NCBI RefSeq assembly: GCF_003943815.1
Contig: NZ_RJNA01000005.1
Coordinates: 1-50,002, forward strand
Direction: 5' to 3'
Length of the DNA stretch: 50,002 bases
DNA from: Streptococcus cristatus
Lineage (GTDB): Bacteria; Bacillota; Bacilli; Lactobacillales; Streptococcaceae
Part shown: positions 7,966-16,720 of the stretch, piece by piece
Layout: every line of letters begins with the position of its first letter
Numbering within the stretch: position 1 is the stretch's first letter
Made by a program: the position numbers and the translations under genes
Notes under the pieces: model-generated
The model's input: only the letters and a program-made list of their open reading frames with translations
Databases searched by the model: none
What the model was told of the DNA's origin: nothing

Positions 7966-10164
7966 TTATTCTTCTGATTTAGCTTTAGGAGCTTCTTCAT
8001 GTTTCTTATGAAAATGCCCTTTTTCCTGATGTTTATCGTGGTCTCTCTTTGGCTTGTCTGGCTTAGGTGGACGTGGCAAGAGAGCTTTCATAGACGCATC
8101 TACGCGGCCTTTTTCATCAATCTTAATGACCTTAACATCGACAAAATCACCAATTTGCACCAAGTCTTCGACATTGTTGGTTCGAGTCCAAGCCATTTCA
8201 GAAATGTGAACCAAGGCATCGGTCTTGTCAAAGAGGTTGACAAAGGCACCGAATTTCTCAATCCGAACAACCTTAGCATGGTAAACTTCATCCACTTTAG
8301 CTTCGCGGACCAAGCCAGCAATGATTTCCTTAGCACGGTTAATAGCCGCTTGATCGCTAGAGTAGATGGATACATTTCCTTCTTCGTCAATGTCAATCTT
8401 AACACCGGTCTCAGCGATGATCTTATCGATGGTTTCCCCGCCTTTTCCGATGACAATTTTAATCTTGTCCACATCAATCTTGATGGTATCAATTTTCGGA
8501 GCAGTTGGAGCCAACTCAGGACGTGGAGCTGGAATAGTCGCTTCAATCAAGTCCAAAATTTCAAAGCGAGCTTTCTTGGCTTGAGCAAGAGCTTCTGTCA
8601 GGATTTCCGCTGTAATTCCTTCAATCTTGATATCCATTTGGAGAGCTGTAATCCCTTCACGAGTACCAGCTACCTTAAAGTCCATATCGCCAAAGTGGTC
8701 TTCCAAACCTTGAATATCCGTCAGAACCGTGTAGTTGCTACCATCTGAAATCAAGCCCATGGCAATACCAGCAACCGGTGCCTTAATCGGCACACCACCG
8801 GCCATCAGAGCCAAAGTACCCGCACAGATAGAGGCTTGGGAGGATGAACCGTTTGACTCCAAGACTTCTGCTACCAGACGGATAGCGTAAGGAAACTCTT
8901 CCAAGCTAGGCAAGACTTGCTCCAAGGCACGCTCCCCAAGAGCACCGTGTCCGATTTCACGACGACCAGGAGCACCATAACGGCCTGTCTCCCCGACAGA
9001 GTATTGCGGGAAATTATAGTGGTGCATGAAACGTTTCTTGTATTCCGGATCCAAGCCATCCACAATTTGCGTTTCGCCCATTGGTGCCAGAGTCAGGACA
9101 GACAAGGCTTGGGTTTGACCGCGAGTAAAGAGACCAGAACCATGCACGCGCGGCAAATAATCCACTTCCGCATCCAGCGGACGGATTTCATCAACCTTAC
9201 GGCCATCAGGACGAACCTTATCTTCGGTAATCAAACGGCGCACTTCTGCATGCTCCATTTGTTCTAAGATTTCAGCCACATCACGCATGATACGGTCGAA
9301 TTCTTCGTGGTCTGCATATTTTTCTTCGTAGACTGCTGTGACTTGGTCTTTGACAGCCTGAGTTGCTGCTTCACGCGCCAGTTTTTCTTCTACCTGAACA
9401 GCCTTTTGCAAATCGCTGTTATAGGCTGCGATAATCTCTGCTTGCAACTCTTCATCAACATGCAACAATTCTACTTCTGCTTTTTCCTTGCCGACTGCTG
9501 CGACAATTTCTTCCTGGAAGGCAATCAATTCTTTGACTGCTTCGTGCCCTTTGAGAAGAGCTTCCAGCATGACATCTTCAGACAGTTCCTTGGCTCCAGA
9601 CTCTACCATGTTGATAGCCTCTTTGGTACCAGCCACTGTCAGTTCCAAAAGCGAAACTTCTTTTTGTTCCTTGCTAGGGTTGATGATAAATTCACCATCT
9701 ACATAGCCGACCTGAACTCCTGCGATAGGGCCATTAAAAGGAATATCTGAGATAGAAAGAGCCAGAGAGCTACCAAACATAGCAGCCATTTGAGGCGAAG
9801 CATCTTCGTCATAAGAAAGAACAGTATTGATAACCTGAACTTCATTGCGGAAACCTTCTGCAAACATAGGACGAATCGGACGGTCAATCAAGCGGGCAGT
9901 CAAAGTCGCATCTGTTGATGGACGGCCTTCACGTTTGTTAAAGCCACCAGGATATTTCCCAGCTGCATACATTTTTTCCTCATAATTGACCTGCAATGGG
10001 AAAAAGTCACCAGTAGCCATCTTTTTGGACATGGTCGCCGCAGTTAAAACGGTACTTTCTCCATATCGAACAACGGCGCTGCCATTTGCCTGCTTTGCAA
10101 CCTGACCAGTTTCAACTACCAGCTCACGACCTGCAAAAATAGTTTTAAAAACTTGTTTTGTCAT
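7966..10164 (-). CDS. pnp: Polynucleotide phosphorylase
   Basis: A 732-residue phosphorolytic 3'-5' exoribonuclease of the RNA degradosome. Domain order: first RNase PH domain (about 10-230), all-helical linker, second RNase PH domain (about 325-545, with FTRGQTQAL and [27 protein letters not shown] active-site blocks), KH domain (about 555-615, containing VIGKGGETI), S1 domain (about 625-695, KFGAFVNLF) and a Lys/His-rich tail. The RBS is AAGGAGTC. It heads the operon pnp-cysE-unknown-cysS-mrnC, which combines three RNA enzymes with cysteine metabolism. A leader of about 130 nt could allow autoregulation as in other bacteria. Confidence 0.98.
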   Translation of the reverse strand: MTKQVFKTIFAGRELVVETGQVAKQANGSAVVRYGESTVLTAATMSKKMATGDFFPLQVNYEEKMYAAGKYPGGFNKREGRPSTDATLTARLIDRPIRPMFAEGFRNEVQVINTVLSYDEDASPQMAAMFGSSLALSISDIPFNGPIAGVQVGYVDGEFIINPSKEQKEVSLLELTVAGTKEAINMVESGAKELSEDVMLEALLKGHEAVKELIAFQEEIVAAVGKEKAEVELLHVDEELQAEIIAAYNSDLQKAVQVEEKLAREAATQAVKDQVTAVYEEKYADHEEFDRIMRDVAEILEQMEHAEVRRLITEDKVRPDGRKVDEIRPLDAEVDYLPRVHGSGLFTRGQTQALSVLTLAPMGETQIVDGLDPEYKKRFMHHYNFPQYSVGETGRYGAPGRREIGHGALGERALEQVLPSLEEFPYAIRLVAEVLESNGSSSQASICAGTLALMAGGVPIKAPVAGIAMGLISDGSNYTVLTDIQGLEDHFGDMDFKVAGTREGITALQMDIKIEGITAEILTEALAQAKKARFEILDLIEATIPAPRPELAPTAPKIDTIKIDVDKIKIVIGKGGETIDKIIAETGVKIDIDEEGNVSIYSSDQAAINRAKEIIAGLVREAKVDEVYHAKVVRIEKFGAFVNLFDKTDALVHISEMAWTRTNNVEDLVQIGDFVDVKVIKIDEKGRVDASMKALLPRPPKPDKPKRDHDKHQEKGHFHKKHEEAPKAKSEE

Positions 10165-10531
10165 AAAGACTCCTTGCCGAGCACATGCTCAAATTTTTTC
10201 ATACGCCTTGGCTACAAAGATCAAGATACTACGCCCTTAAGCAACCCATAGGACGTGTTCTGTTAGCACTTTGACTTTAATTTCATACTCTCAGTGGCTT
10301 ATTATATCCTCATCTTTGTATCAAGCACGTACAGACCCTATTTTACCACAATTTCAGGCAAAAGAAAAAGGCTGAAAATGGCTTTTTTCTATAAAAGTAC
10401 TGAAAATCTATTTTTCTTTTTTCTAAGCAGACTGCTGAAGTCATATTTCCCTAATTTTTTCCTATAAGCAAGGCATTCTGAAGGATTTTTTGCTATACTG
10501 AATATAGCTATTTAATCAAAAGGAGTAAACT
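10165..10531. promoter_or_regulatory. Divergent intergenic region pnp / pepF
   Basis: A 367-bp gap between divergent genes. For pnp a -10-like TATAAT lies on the minus strand at 10301-10306 with a poor -35. The leader contains a short GAGCA/TGCTC hairpin next to the ribosome binding site. For pepF an extended -10 TGCTATACT (TATACT at 10494-10499) precedes the ATG by about 32 nt. Between them an A-rich/T-rich imperfect hairpin occurs at about 10362-10392. Nothing else was recognised. Confidence 0.5.
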
Positions 10532-12328
10532 ATGGAACAAAAACATCGTTCTGAATTTCCAGAAAATGAACTCTGGGACCTAACGGCCCTTTACCAAGAC
10601 CAAGAGGACTTCCTGCGGGCCATCGAAAAGGCCAGAGAGGACATCCAAAAATTCGTCCGTGATTACCAAGGCAAGCTTAACACTTTCGAAGATTTTGAGC
10701 GGGCATTTGCTGAGTTAGAGCAGATTTATATCCAAATCAGCCACATCGGTAACTACGGTTTTATGCCACAGACCACTGACTTTGGTAACGAGAGCTTTGC
10801 GCAGATTGCCCAAGCAGCCATGGAGTTTGAGACCGAGGCCAATGTCGCACTCAGCTTCTTTGACGACGCCCTGGTCGGTGCAGACGAAGCTGTCTTAGAG
10901 AGATTAGGCCAAGAGCCCCATCTGACTTCAGCTATCCGCCAAGCTAAAATCAAAAAAGCCCACTATCTGGGAGCAGACGTCGAAAAAGCCTTGACCAATC
11001 TGGGCGAAGTCTTTTACAGTCCACAGGATATTTACACCAAGATGCGGGCCGGCGACTTTGCCATGGCTGACTTTGAAGTAGACGGAAAAGTTTACAAAAA
11101 TAGTTTTGTCACCTATGAGAATTTCTACCAAAACCATGAAAATGCAGAAATCCGCGAAAAATCTTTCCGTTCTTTCTCTGAAGGCCTTCGTCAGCACCAA
11201 AACACTGCCGCTGCTGCCTATCTGGCTCAGGTCAAGTCTGAAAAACTGCTGGCTGACATGAAAGGTTATGACTCTGTCTTTGACTACTTGCTAGCTGAGC
11301 AAGAAGTTGATCGCTCTATGTTTGACCGGCAGATTGACTTAATTATGAGTGAATTTGCCCCAGTAGCTCAGAAATACCTCAAGCATGTCGCTAAGGTCAA
11401 TGGACTGGAAAAGATGACTTTTGCCGACTGGAAGCTGGACTTGGACAGCGAGCTCAATCCCGAAGTCAGCATTGAAGATGCCTACGACCTCGTCATGAAG
11501 TCAGTCGAGCCACTCGGACAAGAGTATTGTCAAGAAGTTGCCCGCTATAAGGAAGAACGCTGGGTCGACTTTGCGGCCAATGCTGGAAAGGATTCTGGCG
11601 GCTATGCTGCTGATCCTTATCGGGTTCACCCTTATGTCCTCATGAGCTGGACTGGACGTATGAGTGATGTCTATACTCTGATTCACGAGATTGGCCACTC
11701 CGGTCAGTTTATCTTCTCTGACAATCACCAAAGCTATTTCAACGCCCACATGTCCACCTACTATGTGGAAGCACCGTCTACCTTTAATGAGCTCCTGCTC
11801 AGTGATTATCTGGAGCACCAATTTGATAATCCTCGCCAGAAACGCTTTGCCCTGGCACACCGTCTGACGGATACCTACTTCCACAACTTCATCACTCACT
11901 TGCTGGAAGCTGCCTTCCAACGCAAGGTCTATACTTTGATTGAAGAAGGCGGAACCTTCGGTGCAAGCAAACTCAACGCTATCATGAAAGAAGTTTTGAC
12001 AGAATTCTGGGGCGATGCCGTTGAGATTGACGACGATGCTGCCCTGACCTGGATGCGCCAAGCCCACTACTACATGGGGCTTTACAGCTATACTTACTCA
12101 GCAGGCTTAGTCATCTCTACCGCCGGTTATCTACACCTGAAAAATAACGAAAATGGTGCCCGTGACTGGCTGGAGCTGCTCAAATCTGGTGGCAGCAAGA
12201 CTCCGCTTGAGTCAGCTTTGATTATCGGAGCAGATATTTCGACAGACAAACCGCTCCGCGATACCATCCAGTTCTTGTCCGACACAGTTGATCAGATTAT
12301 TGCTTACAGTGAGGAGTTGGAGGAATAA
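10532..12328 (+). CDS. pepF: Oligoendopeptidase F (M3 family)
   Basis: A 598-residue cytoplasmic zinc metallopeptidase that cleaves oligopeptides taken up from outside. The catalytic motif HEIGH is at residues 385-389 (H385 and H389 as zinc ligands, E386 as base) and the downstream VEAPSTFNE block supplies the third ligand. The N-terminal half is helical, as in all M3 proteins. Streptococcal members are also called PepB. RBS AAAGGAG; strong terminator at 12329-12365. A diverged copy of its last 66 codons lies about 780 bp downstream (12902-13107). Confidence 0.95.
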   Translation: MEQKHRSEFPENELWDLTALYQDQEDFLRAIEKAREDIQKFVRDYQGKLNTFEDFERAFAELEQIYIQISHIGNYGFMPQTTDFGNESFAQIAQAAMEFETEANVALSFFDDALVGADEAVLERLGQEPHLTSAIRQAKIKKAHYLGADVEKALTNLGEVFYSPQDIYTKMRAGDFAMADFEVDGKVYKNSFVTYENFYQNHENAEIREKSFRSFSEGLRQHQNTAAAAYLAQVKSEKLLADMKGYDSVFDYLLAEQEVDRSMFDRQIDLIMSEFAPVAQKYLKHVAKVNGLEKMTFADWKLDLDSELNPEVSIEDAYDLVMKSVEPLGQEYCQEVARYKEERWVDFAANAGKDSGGYAADPYRVHPYVLMSWTGRMSDVYTLIHEIGHSGQFIFSDNHQSYFNAHMSTYYVEAPSTFNELLLSDYLEHQFDNPRQKRFALAHRLTDTYFHNFITHLLEAAFQRKVYTLIEEGGTFGASKLNAIMKEVLTEFWGDAVEIDDDAALTWMRQAHYYMGLYSYTYSAGLVISTAGYLHLKNNENGARDWLELLKSGGSKTPLESALIIGADISTDKPLRDTIQFLSDTVDQIIAYSEELEE

Positions 12329-12365
12329 AAAACAGACTGAGACAAAAATGTCTCAGTCTGTTTTT
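12329..12365 (+). terminator. pepF terminator
   Basis: A 16-bp perfect stem (12329-12344 with 12349-12364), AAAA loop and T run immediately after the pepF stop codon. The stem also ends in A residues on the left, so it could serve the convergent gene at 12414-12758. Confidence 0.93.
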
Positions 12366-12413
12366 ACATGATTCAATAAATCTGTTCCTAAAATGAAATT
12401 TGAAGCTAAATTT

Positions 12414-12758
12414 TTAAAAAAGTTTAAAGAAATATAGATAAACCAAAATATAGATTGTAAAACAGACGATAAATACGAGCCACCTCATCCAAAACTGTGA
12501 CTTGCTATAATTTTTAGCACGTAGGAGGCCAATAAAGAACCAAATCAGACCCCAAAAAAACATTCCCAACAGTTGAGGAGCATAATATGAAATCAAAACC
12601 AAGCAAAAAAGGACAAAGCTTAATACAGCCATGATACTTTTTTCCGTTATTTGCGACCTAGGAATCATCCAGCCTACAAAGAAACAGAAAATCGGCACCG
12701 CAATAAACGGCGTGAAAACCATCAAAATAAAGCCAAACTGCGATAATGACTCAAGCAT
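12414..12758 (-). CDS. Small four-helix membrane protein of unknown function
   Basis: A 114-residue, strongly hydrophobic protein with about four predicted transmembrane segments (residues 9-30, 41-60, 62-80, 91-113) and a short basic loop LRAKNYSKSQFWMRW. I cannot assign a family. The ribosome binding site AAAGGG lies 8 nt before the ATG. It is converging on pepF and sits between pepF and the pepF fragment, so it may have arrived with that fragment. Confidence 0.6.
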   Translation of the reverse strand: MLESLSQFGFILMVFTPFIAVPIFCFFVGWMIPRSQITEKSIMAVLSFVLFCLVLISYYAPQLLGMFFWGLIWFFIGLLRAKNYSKSQFWMRWLVFIVCFTIYILVYLYFFKLF

Positions 12759-12873
12759 AAACAGCGCCCTTTCTATACCTTGTAATTTACCTTCTTCCTA
12801 TTATAACCTAAAAACTATATTTTCCAACAAAAAAACTGGAATATATCATTTTTCTTAAATCGATAGAGGACTA

Positions 12874-13107
12874 ATGAGGCAAGCTAGGGGCGTGAGAGAC
12901 ACCAGCTACCTACACCTGAAAAATGACGAAAATGCTGCCCGTGACTGGCTAGAACTGCTCAAATCTGGCAGCAGCAAGACTCCGCTTGAGTCAGCTATGA
13001 TTATCGAAGCCGATATCTCAATGGATAAACCACTCCGTGATACCATCCAATTCTTGTCTGATACAGTTGATCAGATTATCGCCTACAGTGCTGAGTTGGG
13101 AGAGTAA
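12874..13107 (+). pseudogene. Degraded second copy of the pepF 3' end
   Basis: From residue 12 onward the frame repeats the C-terminus of PepF: 58 of the last 66 residues are identical (YLHLK...to the stop), with many synonymous differences in the DNA. Homology starts near 12902, and the preceding 28 bp, including the ATG at 12874, are unrelated. The fragment lacks the HEIGH catalytic domain, so it cannot be a peptidase. After the stop a decayed version of the pepF terminator (GTCTGAGACAAAAGTCT) is visible. It is best read as the remnant of a second, diverged pepF allele left by recombination. Confidence 0.85.
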
Positions 13108-13145
13108 ATTAAAAGAGTCTGAGACAAAAGTCTAACCTTAAATAT

Positions 13146-13203
13146 AAAAAGCGAACAAAACGAGTTATCTGACACTCAGAATACTGTCTTGTTCGCTTTT
13201 TTT
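13146..13203 (+). terminator. Terminator-like hairpin after the pepF fragment
   Basis: AAAAAGCGAACAA pairs with TTGTTCGCTTTTT around a roughly 30-nt loop that contains GAGT/ACTC. The T run continues to 13203. It can act on both strands and also lies downstream of the convergent NTF2-like gene. Confidence 0.7.
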
Positions 13204-13274
13204 CTAATCTATCGATTTTAAAAATTTATAATAAAGAATTCTAAAATCAAAATTTTTTGTTCAGGCCTCTTAAA

Positions 13275-13664
13275 TTATCCCCAAAAGCTATCTTCTTCAG
13301 CTTGATCTGAAGAGAAGAGCCAAACTTCTTTGATTTTTCCGTCTTCAATACGGAAGAGGTCAATCCCGTTCATATTGAGTTCAGTACCATCAGCACGTGT
13401 TCCGAGAAAAGTAACATTAGCTGCGATTAAATCCTTATTGTCAGAAACCCAATTTGTTATCACCTTAAAGGTTCCATTAGTTTTCTCAGCAAATGTAGCT
13501 AGGTGAGTTCCTAGCTTGTCCTTACCAACAACTGTACCAGATATACTATGAGTACCAGGTTGATGCCAGATAATATCGTCTGCCATCGTTTCAAAGACAC
13601 CAGGAAAGTCACCAGCAATTAAAGCTTGGTTATAAGCATTGAAAATTTCTAAGTTTGTTGACAT
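13275..13664 (-). CDS. NTF2-like (SnoaL-type) protein
   Basis: A 129-residue protein with the cone-shaped NTF2 fold typical of SnoaL-like and limonene-epoxide-hydrolase-like families. Visible markers are IFNAYNQALIAGDFPGVFETMADDIIWHQPG at the N-terminus and GIDLFRIEDGKIKEVWLF at the C-terminus. Such proteins are small enzymes or ligand binders, and the reaction here is unknown. The frame is open further upstream to 13865, but ATG 13662-13664 has GGAGAATAG before it and matches the family start. It is divergent from the HxlR regulator, which probably controls it. Confidence 0.8.
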   Translation of the reverse strand: MSTNLEIFNAYNQALIAGDFPGVFETMADDIIWHQPGTHSISGTVVGKDKLGTHLATFAEKTNGTFKVITNWVSDNKDLIAANVTFLGTRADGTELNMNGIDLFRIEDGKIKEVWLFSSDQAEEDSFWG

Positions 13665-13742
13665 ATCTATTCTCCATTTCTTTTTTATGGTATAATTGTA
13701 ACAGTTAAAATCAAAAAAACAAGTAGACACTTCTTCGATAGC

Positions 13743-13774
13743 TAGTATCAAAAGTAGTACTATTGTTGATACTA
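13743..13774. promoter_or_regulatory. Inverted repeat, likely HxlR operator
   Basis: TAGTATCAA (13743-13751) and TTGATACTA (13766-13774) form a perfect 9-bp inverted repeat with a 14-bp spacer, in the middle of the divergent region between the NTF2-like gene and the HxlR gene. The spacer holds AGTACT, itself a palindrome. HxlR-type repressors bind dyads of this size beside their own genes. Confidence 0.6.
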
Positions 13775-13814
13775 AAAGATAAATTTTTTTTAAAAAATAG
13801 AAAGAAGGTATTTT

Positions 13815-14162
13815 ATGCCCAATAAAGTGAGTGAGTATGGTATTTGTCCATTTGCGACAACGCAAAGGGTTTTAACAGGGAAATGGGCACTGGTAATCAT
13901 TTATCAGTTGAGTACGGGTACTAAACGATTTAAAGAATTGCAGAGATTATTGCCTGGGATTACTCAAACTATTTTGACACGTCATCTCCGTCAATTAGAA
14001 AAGGATAAGATTGTTCAAAGAAAGGTCTATGCTGAAGTTCCCCCACGAGTTGAGTACAGCTTAACCGAAATGGGGCGGGGATTCAGAGTTGTTTTAGATG
14101 CTGTGGAGAAATGGGGTCTGGATTATATCAAGTTGCTAAATGCTAGTGAGATAAGCGACTGA
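13815..14162 (+). CDS. HxlR-family transcriptional regulator
   Basis: A 115-residue winged-helix regulator. The signature CPFATTQRVLTGKWALVIIYQL with RFKELQRLLPGITQTILTRHLRQLE is characteristic of HxlR (MarR-like) proteins, which form dimers and often sense reactive carbonyl, quinone or disulfide stress through an N-terminal Cys. Here that residue is C12 in GICPF, in the position of the redox-active Cys of YodB/HypR-type members. RBS AAGAAGG. The divergent NTF2-like gene and the inverted repeat at 13743-13774 suggest an autoregulated pair. Confidence 0.9.
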   Translation: MPNKVSEYGICPFATTQRVLTGKWALVIIYQLSTGTKRFKELQRLLPGITQTILTRHLRQLEKDKIVQRKVYAEVPPRVEYSLTEMGRGFRVVLDAVEKWGLDYIKLLNASEISD

Positions 14163-14248
14163 TAAGCCCTATAGAGGAAATGTATTTTTTATCGAATCCC
14201 TCAATTAAAAGACAGTAAGGCAAACCAGTAAATTTCCAATCAATTTTC

Positions 14249-14277
14249 TTGAAACCCTTTCCTTCTTTTGATAGACT
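14249..14277 (+). promoter_or_regulatory. Aquaporin gene promoter
   Basis: TTGAAA (14249-14254), 17-bp spacer and TAGACT (14272-14277), about 30 nt before the aquaporin ATG. The 145-bp gap before the gene shows no other signal. Confidence 0.6.
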
Positions 14278-14307
14278 AATACATAGTTTTGAAAAAGGAG
14301 ACTTATC

Positions 14308-14976
14308 ATGAAAAAATTTGTCGCTGAATTAATCGGTACGTTCATGCTTGTGTTCATCGGAACAGGAGCCGTTGTTTTTGGAAATGGTGTTGAGGGTCTT
14401 GGTCACCTAGGAATTGCTTTAGCATTTGGCTTGGCAATCGTGGTAGCAGCTTTCTCAATCGGAACTGTTTCAGGTGCCCACTTAAACCCAGCTGTTTCAA
14501 TCGCTATGTTTGTAAACAAACGTTTGTCATCTTCAGAGCTTGTAAACTACATCCTTGGACAAGTAGTTGGAGCTTTCCTTGCGTCAGGTGCGGTCTTCTT
14601 CCTCTTGGCTAACTCAGGCATGTCAACTGCTAGTCTTGGTGAAAATGCCTTGGCAAAAGGTGTAACTGTCTTTGGTGGTTTCTTGTTTGAAGTCATCGCA
14701 ACTTTCTTGTTTGTTTTGGTGATCATGACCGTGACTTCAGAAAGCAAGGGAAATGGTGCGATTGCTGGTTTGGTGATTGGTTTGTCATTGACAGCTATGA
14801 TCCTTGTGGGATTGAACATCACTGGACTTTCAGTGAACCCAGCTCGTAGCTTAGCGCCTGCTGTCTTGGTAGGTGGTGCCGCTCTTCAACAAGTATGGAT
14901 TTTCATTCTTGCACCAATCGTAGGTGGTGTTCTTGCAGCTCTTGTTGCTAAAAACTGCCTTGGAACAGAAGAATAA
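14308..14976 (+). CDS. Aquaporin family channel (possible peroxiporin)
   Basis: A 222-residue major intrinsic protein with six helices and both NPA loops (HLNPAVS and SVNPARS). The second loop reads NPARS rather than the NPARD of glycerol facilitators, so it groups with AqpZ-like water channels. Aligned on the block before the second NPA, the AqpZ selectivity-filter His appears replaced by Ile (LTAMILVGL), which would widen or dehydrate the pore. Homologues in pneumococcus and oral streptococci have been described as H2O2 channels, which would suit a peroxide-producing species. The gene is followed by its own terminator and faces the DUF4649-trxA operon. Confidence 0.9.
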   Translation: MKKFVAELIGTFMLVFIGTGAVVFGNGVEGLGHLGIALAFGLAIVVAAFSIGTVSGAHLNPAVSIAMFVNKRLSSSELVNYILGQVVGAFLASGAVFFLLANSGMSTASLGENALAKGVTVFGGFLFEVIATFLFVLVIMTVTSESKGNGAIAGLVIGLSLTAMILVGLNITGLSVNPARSLAPAVLVGGAALQQVWIFILAPIVGGVLAALVAKNCLGTEE

Positions 14977-14983
14977 GAAACAA

Positions 14984-15023
14984 AAAGAGCCCTGGCCTCA
15001 GTTTGAGGAACAGGGCTTTTTCT
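14984..15023 (+). terminator. Aquaporin gene terminator
   Basis: AAGAGCCCTG pairs with CAGGGCTTTTT; T run to 15021. Confidence 0.85.
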
Positions 15024-15031
15024 ATGCAAAC

Positions 15032-15068
15032 AAAAAAGCACTCCCTTTTCGAATGGGAAGTGCTTTGA
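15032..15068 (-). terminator. trxA terminator
   Basis: AAAGCACT (15035-15042) pairs with AGTGCTTT (15059-15066), plus CCC/GGG with one bulged base; T run on the minus strand. It lies immediately after the trxA stop. Confidence 0.85.
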
Positions 15069-15070
15069 TT

Positions 15071-15385
15071 TTAACTTAATTCAGCAACGATGGCCTTGAT
15101 TTGTTCCGCGGTGTGAACACCAGCGACTTGTTTCACCACTTGGCCGTCTTTTTTGAAGAGAAGGGTTGGGATAGACATGATTCCAAAGGCACGAGCTGTG
15201 TTTGGATTTTCATCAACGTCCATTTTAACGATTTTCAAGACATCTTCTGAAAGTTCTTCAGACAATTTGTCCAAGATTGGGCCTTGCATACGACATGGCC
15301 CACACCAAGTTGCCCAGAAATCTACCAAGACCAAACCGTCTTTTGTTTCTTGTTCAAATGTTGCATCTGTAATTGCTTTTGCCAT
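15071..15385 (-). CDS. trxA: Thioredoxin
   Basis: A 104-residue classical thioredoxin with the active site WCGPC (C28 and C31) inside FWATWCGPCRMQ, the conserved cis-Pro segment SIPTLL, and KMDVDENP. It reduces protein disulfides using electrons from thioredoxin reductase in the cytoplasm. RBS AAAAGGAG. It lies 14 nt after the DUF4649 gene and is probably co-transcribed from the promoter at 15661-15689. Confidence 0.97.
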   Translation of the reverse strand: MAKAITDATFEQETKDGLVLVDFWATWCGPCRMQGPILDKLSEELSEDVLKIVKMDVDENPNTARAFGIMSIPTLLFKKDGQVVKQVAGVHTAEQIKAIVAELS

Positions 15386-15399
15386 TGTATTTCTCCTTT

Positions 15400-15621
15400 T
15401 TACTTATATTGGCTCAAATCCTGTTTCATCAGGAAAAAGTACACATCTCCATAAGTCCCATGGTAGTCCAAATCATGGCCATTATAAACTAACTTTTTAA
15501 CTGGATGATAATCCGCCACCCCGATCAGGCAGGCTTGCTGGGATAGTTCAAACTCCTCATAAGACTCGAAAGTTATCTTCCGTTCTGACTTAGCTGCATC
15601 TAGATAAGTAATTTCAATCAT
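15400..15621 (-). CDS. DUF4649 family protein
   Basis: A 73-residue soluble protein (MIEITYLDAAKSERKITF...) that matches the streptococcal DUF4649 family as I recall it. The function is unknown. The pairing with thioredoxin and a neighbouring aquaporin is conserved in pneumococcus, which hints at a redox or peroxide context. The RBS AAAAGGAGAGC is strong and the promoter is clear (15661-15689). No cysteine pair or membrane segment suggests a catalytic role; one Cys (C31) is present. Confidence 0.85.
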   Translation of the reverse strand: MIEITYLDAAKSERKITFESYEEFELSQQACLIGVADYHPVKKLVYNGHDLDYHGTYGDVYFFLMKQDLSQYK

Positions 15622-15660
15622 ATGCTCTCCTTTTTGATACCATTCGTAATTTATGATTTA

Positions 15661-15689
15661 ATTGTAACTAAATATGTTACATTTGTCAA
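15661..15689 (-). promoter_or_regulatory. DUF4649-trxA promoter with palindrome in the spacer
   Basis: TTGACA (15684-15689), 17-bp spacer and TACAAT (15661-15666) on the minus strand. TGTAAC (15663-15668) and GTTACA (15676-15681) form a perfect 6-bp inverted repeat with 7-bp spacing, overlapping the -10 and filling the spacer. A repressor bound here would block the promoter. Confidence 0.75.
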
Positions 15690-15847
15690 ATCAAACGCAT
15701 CCGCCACTGCTAGATCGCCTCTAAATTCTGATTAATCATCTTCTCCTTTTTGTTTGACTTGATTCTAGTACAATGTAAAGAAGAAATCTTTGACAAAACA
15801 AGCACAAAGGCTACGTTTGTTTTTATTTTTATGTTAAAATAAAAGGT

Positions 15848-16720
15848 ATGGACAAAATTATTAAAACTATCTCAGAAAATGGTTCTTTCCGTGCTTATGT
15901 GCTGGATAGCACAGAGACGGTTCGGACCGCTCAAGAAAAACATCAAACTCAAGCAAGCTCTACCGTTGCACTTGGTCGCACACTGATTGCTAGCCAGATT
16001 TTGGCGGCTAATGAAAAGGGCCAGACCAAGATCACCGTCAAAGTTCTTGGTAGCAGCTCGCTAGGCGCAATCATCACCGTGGCAGATACCGAGGGAAATG
16101 TCAAGGGCTATGTGCAAAATCCCGGTGTGGATATTAAAAAGACAGCCACCGGCGAAGTTCTAGTTGGTCCCTTTGTCGGCTCTGGTCAATTTTTGGTTAT
16201 CACGGACTACGGCACTGGCAATCCCTACAATTCTATGACACCACTCATTTCTGGTGAAATCGGCGAAGACCTGGCCTTCTATCTGACTGAAAGCCAGCAA
16301 ACTCCTTCTGCCGTTGGCCTCAATGTTCTCTTGGATGAGCATGATAAAGTTAAGGTTGCTGGTGGTTTCTTGGTACAAGTTCTGCCTGGTGCCAAAGAAG
16401 CTGATATTGCTCGCTTTGAGAAGCGGATCCAAGAAATGCCTGCTATCTCAAAACTGCTGGAATCCGATGACCATATCGAAGCACTGCTGGCTGCCATCTA
16501 TGGAGACGAGCCCTACAAACGCCTGTCTGAAGAGGAAATTCGCTTCCAGTGCGACTGCAGCAAAGAGCGCTTCATGAATGCCTTGGCTACCCTGCCAAAG
16601 GCTGACTTAGAAGAGATGCGTGACCAAGACCACGGAGCTGAAATCATCTGCCAATTCTGCCAGACAGCCTATCACTTTGACCAAAATGACTTGGAGGAAC
16701 TGATTCGTGACAAATCTTAA
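15848..16720 (+). CDS. hslO: Redox-activated chaperone Hsp33
   Basis: A 290-residue cytoplasmic holdase chaperone switched on by oxidation. The C-terminal zinc centre is intact: C235-x-C237 and C268-xx-C271 (FQCDCSKE and IICQFCQ). The N-terminal substrate-binding domain begins [17 protein letters not shown], as in other streptococci. The ribosome binding site is poor (AAAGGT directly before ATG). A TTGACA occurs at 15790-15795 and an extended -10-like TGTTAAAAT ends only 8 nt before the ATG, so the leader may be very short. It overlaps dus by 14 nt. Confidence 0.96.
   Translation: MDKIIKTISENGSFRAYVLDSTETVRTAQEKHQTQASSTVALGRTLIASQILAANEKGQTKITVKVLGSSSLGAIITVADTEGNVKGYVQNPGVDIKKTATGEVLVGPFVGSGQFLVITDYGTGNPYNSMTPLISGEIGEDLAFYLTESQQTPSAVGLNVLLDEHDKVKVAGGFLVQVLPGAKEADIARFEKRIQEMPAISKLLESDDHIEALLAAIYGDEPYKRLSEEEIRFQCDCSKERFMNALATLPKADLEEMRDQDHGAEIICQFCQTAYHFDQNDLEELIRDKS

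Noticed and set aside
7999..9750. Several long plus-strand frames opposite pnp (up to 249 codons)
   Set aside because: All lie antisense to a clear, full-length pnp and have no initiation signals.
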